NCBI RefSeq assembly: GCF_017976235.1
Contig: NZ_JACVHC010000001.1
Span: 930,001-994,000, forward strand
Direction of reading: 5' to 3'
From: Pseudomonas anatoliensis
GTDB lineage: Bacteria > Pseudomonadota > Gammaproteobacteria > Pseudomonadales > Pseudomonadaceae
Length of the DNA: 64,000 nt
Position numbers and translations under genes: made by a program. Below are positions 27,620-34,929 of the stretch, piece by piece (positions within the stretch are counted from its first letter, which is position 1; each line of letters opens with the position of its first letter). The notes beneath the pieces were generated by a model. That model saw only the letters and a program-made list of their open reading frames with translations. It searched no databases and was not told the origin of the DNA.

Positions 27620-30108
27620 ATGACTTCAAAACTCTGCTCGGCCCGGTGTTCATCGCGTTGTTGGCACTGCTCTGCGTTGTCCTGGCGTTCACGCTAGACA
27701 GCTATTCCCTGTTGGTCTTCACCCTCTGCGCGCTGGCGGCAGTGGTCGGTGTAGGGCTCAATATATTGATTGGCCTCAGTGGCCAGATCTCCTTCGGCCA
27801 TATCGCGTTTTATGCCATTGGCGCCTATGTGTCGGCGCTGCTGACCATCGCGGGCTGGCCGCTGTGGCTGGCGATGCCGGTGACAGCTGTCGTCACTGGC
27901 CTGATCGGTGCGTTGCTGGCGATTCCTGCATTGCGCGTCAGCGGCCCGTATCTGGCGATGATCACCATCGCGTTTGCCTTCATCGTCCATCACGGCCTGA
28001 TCGAATGGCGTGACGTTACCGGTGGTTCCAACGGGTTGATGGGCATCCCGTTGCCTGAGTTCGCCGGTCTCGACCCGGCCATCCTGTTGGCACTGATTGC
28101 CGCAGCCTTGATGATCGGCGCCCTCGCCTTTTATCAGCGTCTGCGCCACAGCGGCTTTGGCAAAGCCATGCGCGCCGTCAAGGCATCGGAGATCGCCGCC
28201 CGCTCGCTGGGGTTCAATCCGGTTCTGAGCAAGACCTTGGCCTTCGCCTTGTCGGCGGCGCTGACCGGTCTGGCGGGTGCTGTGCTGGCGCCACTGTTGA
28301 TGTTTATCAACCCCGAATCCTTTCCGTTTTCGCAGTCGATCCTGTTCGTACTGGCCGTCATTGTCGGTGGCAGCGGGACATTGTTCGGCCCGTTACTGGG
28401 TGCGCTGCTGATTGTGCTAGTGCCGGAGTTGCTCTCGGATTTCGCCGAATATCGTCTGTTGATTTTCTCTGCCCTGCTCCTGGTAGTGCTGTGGATCGCA
28501 CCCAACGGCCTATTGGGCGCTCTCGCTCGGCGCTGGATCAAACCCACGCACCTGGTGCCACCCAACACGATCAATCAAGCGAGGCTGGCCGCGCATCTGC
28601 AAAGTCGTGGGCGCTCGAGCGGTTTACGCGTCACCGACATCGGCATTCGCTTCGGCGGCGTCCAGGCCGCGCAGCACGTAAGTCTGCACGCCCCCGCCGC
28701 CAGCATCACCAGCATTATCGGGCCCAACGGTGCAGGCAAAACCACGGTGCTGAACATGATCAGCGGCTTCTACGCGCCTGACAGTGGCCAGATCGAACTG
28801 CAAGCGGCCCTGGCCGGCTTGCCCGCCTGGAAAACGGCTCGCGCCGGGATTGCCCGCACTTACCAGACCACTCAGTTATTCGGCGATATGTCGGTACTCG
28901 ACAATCTGCTGGTGGCCATGCAGAAAGGCCGCCTCGGATCACCGTTCAGGCTGTGCAGTGCCGAGCAACGCGACCTCGCCCTGGATCTGCTGGCATTGGT
29001 CGGCTATCGCGGCGCGGTCAACATCGCAGCCGAGGATTTGCCCCACGTGGACCGTCGTCTGGTGGAGATTGCCCGGGCATTGGCGACCGCCCCCGCGGTG
29101 CTGCTGCTCGACGAACCCGCCGCTGGCCTGAGCCGACGCGACACCGATGAACTGGCGGTACTGCTGCGCAAACTCGCGGATTTCGGCTTGACGATCATTC
29201 TGGTCGAGCACGACATGGCGTTGGTGATGTCGGTGTCGGAACGCCTGCTGGTGCTGGACGCGGGCAAGCCGATCGCCTTCGGTACACCGGCCGAAATTCG
29301 TCAGAACAAACAAGTCATAGCCGCCTATCTGGGTGGGACCGACTATCAGGCGACGCCACGTGAACAGACTTGGAATGGCAGTCGCGACGCGCGGTTATAC
29401 GTCAAGGATCTGGTGATCGATTACGGCGCTGCGCCGGTGGTCAACAAGGTCAACCTCGTGGTCAATCCCGGTGAGATGGTGGCGATCCTGGGTGCCAACG
29501 GCGCGGGTAAATCGAGCATCCTGCAGTGCCTGGCCGGGCTGCATCGGGCCGCCAGCGGCAGCATCCTGCTGGACGACGAAAACATCGAGATGGCCAGCGC
29601 CAGTGGCATCGCCGGCAAGGGCTTGGCACTGGTTCCGGAAGGTCGCCAGGTATTCCCCTACCTGACAGTGCGCGACAACCTGTTGCTGGGTGGCTATTCG
29701 CGACGCGAAGCGTTCGATGCCGGTGCCGAAATCGAGGCGATCCTGCGGCGCTTCCCGCGCTTGCGCGACCGCATCGACAGCCCGGCGGGCCTGCTGTCCG
29801 GTGGCGAACAGCAAATGGTTGCCGTGGGTCGCGGCTTGATGGCCAAACCCAAAATACTGCTGCTCGACGAACCGTCGCTGGGCCTCTCCCCGGCGATGAT
29901 CGGCGAGCTGTACGACGCCTTGGCAGCCTTGCGTGACGATGGTGTGACCTTGTTGTTGGTGGACCAAATGGCCAACCTTGCCTTGCAAGTCGCCGATCGG
30001 GCGTACGTGCTGGAAACCGGCTGCATCGTCAAGTCCGGCAGCGCCGCGCAGTTGCGCGGCGACAATGAACTCGCTGCCGCGTATCTGGGTGAAGGAGTCA
30101 GCGCATGA
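27616..30108 (+). CDS. Triple fusion ABC transporter protein: LivM permease + LivG ATPase + LivF ATPase
   Basis: One 830-residue frame carries three proteins normally separate. Residues about 1-308 are a LivM-type permease (LNILIGLSGQISFGHIAFYA). About 335-575 are a LivG-type ATPase with Walker A GPNGAGKT at 369-376 and Walker B VLLLDEPAAGLS. About 590-830 are a LivF-type ATPase with Walker A GANGAGKS at 626-633, signature LLSGGEQQ and Walker B ILLLDEPSLGLSP. The first ATPase has LPHVDRRLVEIARAL where LSGGQ-type signatures (LPHGH in related fusions) are expected, so the signature glycine is Val. No stop or frameshift lies between domains. It overlaps the genes on both sides by four bases. Confidence 0.93.
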   Translation: MNDFKTLLGPVFIALLALLCVVLAFTLDSYSLLVFTLCALAAVVGVGLNILIGLSGQISFGHIAFYAIGAYVSALLTIAGWPLWLAMPVTAVVTGLIGALLAIPALRVSGPYLAMITIAFAFIVHHGLIEWRDVTGGSNGLMGIPLPEFAGLDPAILLALIAAALMIGALAFYQRLRHSGFGKAMRAVKASEIAARSLGFNPVLSKTLAFALSAALTGLAGAVLAPLLMFINPESFPFSQSILFVLAVIVGGSGTLFGPLLGALLIVLVPELLSDFAEYRLLIFSALLLVVLWIAPNGLLGALARRWIKPTHLVPPNTINQARLAAHLQSRGRSSGLRVTDIGIRFGGVQAAQHVSLHAPAASITSIIGPNGAGKTTVLNMISGFYAPDSGQIELQAALAGLPAWKTARAGIARTYQTTQLFGDMSVLDNLLVAMQKGRLGSPFRLCSAEQRDLALDLLALVGYRGAVNIAAEDLPHVDRRLVEIARALATAPAVLLLDEPAAGLSRRDTDELAVLLRKLADFGLTIILVEHDMALVMSVSERLLVLDAGKPIAFGTPAEIRQNKQVIAAYLGGTDYQATPREQTWNGSRDARLYVKDLVIDYGAAPVVNKVNLVVNPGEMVAILGANGAGKSSILQCLAGLHRAASGSILLDDENIEMASASGIAGKGLALVPEGRQVFPYLTVRDNLLLGGYSRREAFDAGAEIEAILRRFPRLRDRIDSPAGLLSGGEQQMVAVGRGLMAKPKILLLDEPSLGLSPAMIGELYDALAALRDDGVTLLLVDQMANLALQVADRAYVLETGCIVKSGSAAQLRGDNELAAAYLGEGVSA

Positions 30109-31331
30109 GTGCCCTGAAAATCATTAATGCGCGCATCGGCGAAAAGACCTCTGCGAGCGCGGTGTTGTATATCGAGAATGGCTATTTCGTCCCGGCCTTC
30201 AACCCAGCCACAACCGCATGGGAAACCCTCGACCTGCAAGGTCACCTGATACTGCCAGGGCTGATCGAGACCCATATCCATCTGGACAAGGCGTGCATCA
30301 TGCAGCGCTGCCATTTGCAGCAAGGCACGCTGGCCGAGGCGATTGTCCAGACACGGGCGGCTAAAGCCGAATTCACCGAGCAAGACATCTATCTGCGCGG
30401 TGCACAGGTGCTGGACAAGGCAATCCTGCAGGGCACCACCTTCATGCGCACCCACGTCGAACTTGACCCGCAAATAGGGCTCATCGGCTTCAATGCGATC
30501 CGACGCCTGCAGACCGATTACGCCTGGGCGATCACGCTGCAAATCTGTGTATTTCCTCAAGAAGGGCTACTCAACAACCCCGGCACCGAAGCCCTGCTCT
30601 GCCAGGCGCTGGAGAGCGACGCCACGGTGCTTGGCGGCTGCCCCTACATGGACACTGATCCTCTCGGGCAGATTCAGCGCCTGTTCGAACTGGCCGTGGC
30701 TTACGATTGTGATCTGGACTTGCACCTGGATTTCGATCTGAATCCTGAAGGCATGACCGTGATGGAAGTGGCTCGCTGTACACAACTGCATAATTGGGGC
30801 GGTCGAGTGACCATCGGCCATGTCACCAAACTGTCGACGTTGCCTCGTGAACATCTGATGGAGTTGGGCCGGCAGTTGGCGGACGTTGGCGTGCAGGTCA
30901 CTTGCCTGCCCAGTACCGATCTGTTCCTGATGGGGCGCGATGCCTTTCATAACAAACCACGCGGTCTTGCACCCTTGGCTCAGCTGCACGCCTGCGGGGT
31001 GACCTGCTCGGTCTCGACCAACAACATCGGCAACCCGTTCACGCCCTATGGCGACGCCTCGCTGATTCGCCAGGCCAACCTGTTCGCCAACGTCAGTCAG
31101 ATGGGCACTGTGCCGGAGTTGCTGCAATGCCTGGGATGGGTGTCCAGCGAATCGGCGCGCCTGCTACGCCTGACGGATTACGGCCTGCTACCCGGTTGCC
31201 GTGCAGATTTCATCGTCTTCGACGCGCCTTCACCGTCTGCAGTGATCGCTGAGATCAGCGCGCCGTTAATGGGCTACAAGGCTGGACGTCCAACGTTCAG
31301 CAGGCCAGCAGGGGTAATACTCAAGCCCTAG
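30105..31331 (+). CDS. Amidohydrolase, cytosine-deaminase-like, with atypical active site
   Basis: A 408-residue TIM-barrel hydrolase. The metal motif LPGLIETHIHLDKA holds His57 and His59. Further barrel-strand sites are DLDLHLDFDLN, GRVTIGHVTKLS and SVSTNNIGNPFTPYGD. Compared with E. coli CodA (HCDEID, then GHDDVFDPW), the catalytic Glu is replaced by Phe and the metal-ligand Asp by Asn306. The reaction may therefore differ from ring deamination, or this may be a subfamily trait. It is translationally coupled to the ABC transporter by a four-base overlap, so it likely acts on the imported compound. Its 3' end faces the GntR gene with 19 bases between. Confidence 0.8.
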   Translation: MSALKIINARIGEKTSASAVLYIENGYFVPAFNPATTAWETLDLQGHLILPGLIETHIHLDKACIMQRCHLQQGTLAEAIVQTRAAKAEFTEQDIYLRGAQVLDKAILQGTTFMRTHVELDPQIGLIGFNAIRRLQTDYAWAITLQICVFPQEGLLNNPGTEALLCQALESDATVLGGCPYMDTDPLGQIQRLFELAVAYDCDLDLHLDFDLNPEGMTVMEVARCTQLHNWGGRVTIGHVTKLSTLPREHLMELGRQLADVGVQVTCLPSTDLFLMGRDAFHNKPRGLAPLAQLHACGVTCSVSTNNIGNPFTPYGDASLIRQANLFANVSQMGTVPELLQCLGWVSSESARLLRLTDYGLLPGCRADFIVFDAPSPSAVIAEISAPLMGYKAGRPTFSRPAGVILKP

Positions 31332-31350
31332 CGTGGCTTGCGGCAATATT

Positions 31351-32043
31351 TCAGTCGCTCAACGCCTGCTTGAGGTTGAACTCTTCAGGCGCTGATTCTT
31401 CCAGAGCCAGTTGCCCTTCCAGCTCGTCCAGGTGTTCGATCATGACGTTGACTGCCTTGGCGTTATCGCCCGCTTCCAGCGCCGTAATGATTTCCTGGTG
31501 TTCATCGGACGCACAAGACGGCACGTCGTTACGCTGATACAACGCGACGATCAACGAACTGCGAACCATCAGGTTGGCGAGGATATCGCTGAGCACGGTA
31601 TTGCCGCTGAGCTCGCCCAGCATCAAGTGAAACTCACTCAGCTCCCTGACGATGGCGCGGCGGTCGGTGTCGTTGGTGGCCTTGCGTTCGTTGTCCATGT
31701 GGCTGGCCACGCGCTGGCGCTGTTTACGCATGACCGCCGGGGTGATCGCTTCGACAATGGCCCGCTCGATGGCCCGCCGCGCGCTGAAGATATCCCTGGC
31801 CTCGCGTGCGGTTGGCTGGGCGACCATGGCGCCGCGGTTGGCTTCGATGGTCACGACTTTTTGCATGGCCAGGCGCTGCAATGCGACTTGCACATGATTG
31901 CGGTTGGCTTGCAGCGTTTCGACAATCTGCGCTTCGATCAATCGCGTGCCAGGTGGCAGGCGATGCTGGGCGATGGCCTTGTACAACGCGTCGACGATGC
32001 GCTGGACCTCAAGCTGTTTGGCGGTGACTGTGGTCAAGCCCAT
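31351..32043 (-). CDS. GntR-family regulator, FadR/FCD subgroup
   Basis: A 230-residue regulator. The winged helix-turn-helix at about 8-72 contains IVDALYKAIAQHRLPPGTRL and IVETLQANRNHVQVALQRLA. The helical FCD ligand domain spans about 80-215 (ARDIFSARRAIERAIVEAIT, then REFHLMLGEL-like ELSEFHLMLGELSGN and DEHQEIITALEAGD). FCD members bind small carboxylates through a metal and usually repress. The ATG at 32043 with GAGGAAAG just upstream is preferred to a TTG 18 bases earlier. It sits between the transporter operon and the gamma-glutamyltransferase gene, both preceded by similar palindromes, and likely controls both. Confidence 0.88.
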   Translation of the reverse strand: MGLTTVTAKQLEVQRIVDALYKAIAQHRLPPGTRLIEAQIVETLQANRNHVQVALQRLAMQKVVTIEANRGAMVAQPTAREARDIFSARRAIERAIVEAITPAVMRKQRQRVASHMDNERKATNDTDRRAIVRELSEFHLMLGELSGNTVLSDILANLMVRSSLIVALYQRNDVPSCASDEHQEIITALEAGDNAKAVNVMIEHLDELEGQLALEESAPEEFNLKQALSD

Positions 32044-32157
32044 CCTTTCCTCTTTTTCCAAAAGGCCTCATGCCGTCACGCAAAACTGCTGGCGGCAAGC
32101 AATGGGCGGCATTATCCGCCAGCCGCCCCGGCGGCGGCAAACCTTGTGACGGGCAGC

Positions 32158-33729
32158 TCAGCTCGATTGACCCAGGCTGACGCCCTCCCCCCGGGGATCG
32201 TGCATGGCGCTGCGTTGATCATCGACGTCAATCGCGATTATCCCGGCGTGGCCGGTCATGGCGCTAAGTGCCGGAATCACTTCCACTTCGTGGCCCAGTG
32301 CGGCAAGGCCGGTGATCGTCGACTCGTGCATATCGAATTCCAGCTTGAGGTTATCGGTGCTGTCGAAAAAGCTGCGGCCGAGCAGAAAGCGTGGGGTCTG
32401 CAGGGCAAGGTCAATGGGTTGCTGATAGTCGATCAACTGCGTCGCCAGGACCATTTGCGTCTGTGGCTGGCCATCGCCGCCTTGCGTACCGAAAAACCAG
32501 CGACGGCCGTCGTCCGCCAAGTAGCAGGAAGGGTTCAGTGTATGTGCCGGCCGCTTGCCCGGCGCCCAGCCGTTGACATGGCCCGCATTGCCATTGAACC
32601 CGGCGGCACGGTTCTGCCACAACACGCCGGTATCGCGCATTACGCAGCCGGAGCCGAAATCATGAAACAGGCTCTGGATCAGGCATGCAGTACGCCCTTG
32701 CTCATCGGTTGCGGCCATCCAGACCGTGTCGGCGGGACGACCAGGTTCGTTCCAGGGTGCCGCACGCTGATCATCAATGGCATCCGCATAGGCTTGAATC
32801 TTTGCCGCCTGCAGGCTCAAGGTGAAATCCCGGTCAGACGTCAGCGGATCGCACAATTGCGCATTGCGGCGCAGCAGACTTTGTTTGATCGCTTCAACCA
32901 GGTAGTGATAGTAGAGCGCACTGCCATTGCCAACGTCGGCCAACGGCTTGTGCTGCAGTGCGGCCATGGCTTGCAAGGTGTAGAGGCCCTGACAAGGCGG
33001 CGCGACGTTGTACAGCGTGCCCTGACGATAGCGCACGGAAATCGGCGCAGCTTCAAGGGCTCGGGTCTGAGCCAGGTCGGCGGCCGTCAAGCCGCAACCC
33101 AAGCGGTCAAATGCTGCGCCGAAGGCTTGCGCGAGCTCGCCGTGATAGAAGTCTTCAACACCGTGCCGCCCAAGATGGCGCAGGGTATTGGCCAGTTCTG
33201 GCTGACGCAGAATGTCGCCTTCGTGCAACCAGCGGCCCTCGGTCTTGCACAGGTGATGGAGATCCGGCAGTTGCTCGATCAGCGGCTGACGCAGGGTCTG
33301 CCAGAACAATTGCGATTGTGAGACGGGCGTGCCCTGCCCGGCCATGAATGCCGCGTCCTCCAGCAGATCGGCCCAACCCAGTTTCGAGCCCCATTCATGG
33401 CGACTGATAGTGGCCGCTGTCTGCCAACTGGCCAGAGCTCCCGCTGTCGTGGCGACCGACGCGGGGCCGCGCAGGCTGATCTTGCAGGCCTCTGGCAAGC
33501 GCTGCCCGGCCTGCCCGATCCCTACAATGGTGCGTACCCGACGATCATGGATCATCCACAGCGCATCGCCGCCCAGCCCGGTCATGTGCGGAAAAACCGC
33601 TGCAAGCATGGCGCTGGCCGACAACATCGCGTCGATCGCGGTGCCTCCCGCTTCGAGAACGCGCATGCCGGCAGCACTCGCTTCAGCATGAGGTGTACAG
33701 ATAACCGCCCGGCGCGACGTGGCAATCAT
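32158..33729 (-). CDS. Gamma-glutamyltransferase family protein, cytoplasmic form
   Basis: A 523-residue member of the Ntn-hydrolase GGT family. The N-terminal GGT features are VICTPHAEASAAGMRVLEAG and FPHMTGLGGDALWMI. Autocleavage before the nucleophile is expected at Thr335 in PADTVWMAATDEQG; after it come RDTGVLWQNRAAGF and the glycine loop FGTQGGDGQPQTQMVLATQL. There is no signal peptide, unlike E. coli Ggt, so it probably acts in the cytoplasm on imported gamma-glutamyl or related amide substrates. It is transcribed away from the LOV gene, behind a paired palindrome similar to that of the transporter operon. Confidence 0.88.
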   Translation of the reverse strand: MIATSRRAVICTPHAEASAAGMRVLEAGGTAIDAMLSASAMLAAVFPHMTGLGGDALWMIHDRRVRTIVGIGQAGQRLPEACKISLRGPASVATTAGALASWQTAATISRHEWGSKLGWADLLEDAAFMAGQGTPVSQSQLFWQTLRQPLIEQLPDLHHLCKTEGRWLHEGDILRQPELANTLRHLGRHGVEDFYHGELAQAFGAAFDRLGCGLTAADLAQTRALEAAPISVRYRQGTLYNVAPPCQGLYTLQAMAALQHKPLADVGNGSALYYHYLVEAIKQSLLRRNAQLCDPLTSDRDFTLSLQAAKIQAYADAIDDQRAAPWNEPGRPADTVWMAATDEQGRTACLIQSLFHDFGSGCVMRDTGVLWQNRAAGFNGNAGHVNGWAPGKRPAHTLNPSCYLADDGRRWFFGTQGGDGQPQTQMVLATQLIDYQQPIDLALQTPRFLLGRSFFDSTDNLKLEFDMHESTITGLAALGHEVEVIPALSAMTGHAGIIAIDVDDQRSAMHDPRGEGVSLGQSS

Positions 33730-33750
33730 GATTAAAGGCCCTCCCTATTT

Positions 33751-33783
33751 TTGCTAGCTATAACGCAACTTATCGTTAGCAAC
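33751..33783. promoter_or_regulatory. Paired TTGCTAGC-type operator before the gamma-glutamyltransferase gene
   Basis: TTGCTAGCTA (33751-33760) and TCGTTAGCAA (33773-33782) resemble the pair at 25506-25536 (TTGCTAGCAA / ATGCTAGCAA) with nearly the same spacing (centres 22 against 21 bases apart). It lies 22 bases upstream of the GGT start codon. The recurrence at two promoters flanking one regulator gene supports an operator. Confidence 0.65.
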
Positions 33784-33874
33784 GCAATAAATATGCCGTT
33801 TCAGCCAGCCACCTCTAAACGTCAGATCGGAAAGGTTGGTATAGACTTCCGTGAAAGTCACAGGGACTCTGAAA

Positions 33875-34336
33875 ATGATCGATGCACAATTGCTGAAACT
33901 GATGATCGAGACATCCAACGATGGCATCGTCGTGGCAGAGCAGGAAGGCGATGAGAACGTTCTTATTTACGCCAACCAAGCCTTCCAGCGCCTGACGGGC
34001 TACAGCACTGAGGACACCTTGTATCAGGATTGCCGGTTCCTGCAGGGCGATGACCGTGACCAACCAGGCATTGTGGCTATCCGCGAGGCATTAAAGAATT
34101 TTCAGCCTTGCCGGCAAATCATTCGAAACTATCGCCAAGACGGCAGTGCTTTCTGGAATGAGCTGTCGATTACCCCAGTGTTCAACGACGCGGATCAACT
34201 CACCTATTACATCGGCATCCAGAAAGACGTTACTGTCCAGGTCGAGGCTAGCGAGCGTGTCCGCCAGTTGGAGGCTGAAGTCGAGAATCTGAAAGCCCAG
34301 TTGGCTGAATTACAACGAAACACTTCATCGATTTAA
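33875..34336 (+). CDS. Short LOV blue-light photoreceptor (PpSB-LOV type)
   Basis: A 153-residue single-domain protein. The LOV core starts MIETSNDGIVVAEQEGDENV and has the FMN-adduct cysteine Cys53 in YQDCRFLQGDDRDQ. It continues with QIIRNYRQDGSAFWNELS and DQLTYYIGIQKDVT. A C-terminal Jalpha-like coiled-coil helix (about 118-150, SERVRQLEAEVENLKAQLAE) matches the short LOV proteins of P. putida (SB1/SB2), which form dimers in the dark and light states. It has no output domain, so a partner protein is expected. The ATG at 33875 matches the start of those homologues; a GTG 24 bases earlier is in frame. It points toward, and is convergent with, the KaiC signalling block. Confidence 0.93.
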   Translation: MIDAQLLKLMIETSNDGIVVAEQEGDENVLIYANQAFQRLTGYSTEDTLYQDCRFLQGDDRDQPGIVAIREALKNFQPCRQIIRNYRQDGSAFWNELSITPVFNDADQLTYYIGIQKDVTVQVEASERVRQLEAEVENLKAQLAELQRNTSSI

Positions 34337-34543
34337 AGAGCCATAGAAAACGGCAAAAACAATTCCGTTCATCTACGGCCAAAAGTCACTTTGTAACCGA
34401 TAGCCGCGGCAGCCGCCCACCTGAAGGCAGCCAGGCTTGAGACTCATGAAGGTATGTAGGTCTGAACCGAGATGGCCATCTAAGCCTGCTCCATGGAGAT
34501 CGCAGTCGATCTGCCCATCAAATACGCCTTGCGAGACAGTTGA

Positions 34544-34906
34544 CTAATCAGCAGCCAAGAGTTTTTTAACTTCGGCGATGATCAAGTCGATGTCGAATGG
34601 TTTTGCCAATACGGCATCAAACAAATCCGATCTCTGCATACCGATATGTGCTTGAGCACCGCTCATCAAGATGATCGGCAATTGACTAGCTGAAGGGAGA
34701 GCTCGAACGGCTGTGGCGAATTCCAGGCCGTCCATGACCGGCATCATGAAGTCGGTAATGATCAAGGCAGGTCGTTCTCTATCCAGTACCTCCAGCCCTT
34801 TTCGACCATTGCTGGCCGTCACCACCATGAACCCCTCATCCTCTAGCGCAAAGCTGAGAATGTCAGCGATCAAATACTCGTCGTCGACGACCAGGATGGT
34901 GGACAT
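34544..34906 (-). CDS. Single-domain response regulator (CheY-like)
   Basis: A 120-residue receiver domain with no output domain. The acidic pocket is Asp8/Asp9, the phospho-acceptor is Asp52 in IITDFMMPVMDG, the switch residue is Ser in IILMSGA, and the conserved Lys is in VLAKPFD. It begins 23 bases after the end of the upstream kaiC-like gene and is in the same unit. It likely receives phosphate from the soluble histidine kinase in this block, or interacts directly with the KaiC-like protein. Its target is unknown. Confidence 0.92.
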   Translation of the reverse strand: MSTILVVDDEYLIADILSFALEDEGFMVVTASNGRKGLEVLDRERPALIITDFMMPVMDGLEFATAVRALPSASQLPIILMSGAQAHIGMQRSDLFDAVLAKPFDIDLIIAEVKKLLAAD

Positions 34907-34929
34907 GTTAATTCAACCCACTCAAAAGC

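Noticed and set aside
31411..33321. A 636-codon open frame on the plus strand
   Set aside because: It lies antisense to the GntR and gamma-glutamyltransferase genes, has Arg/His/Gln-rich composition without motifs, and arises from high-GC codon bias of the real genes.
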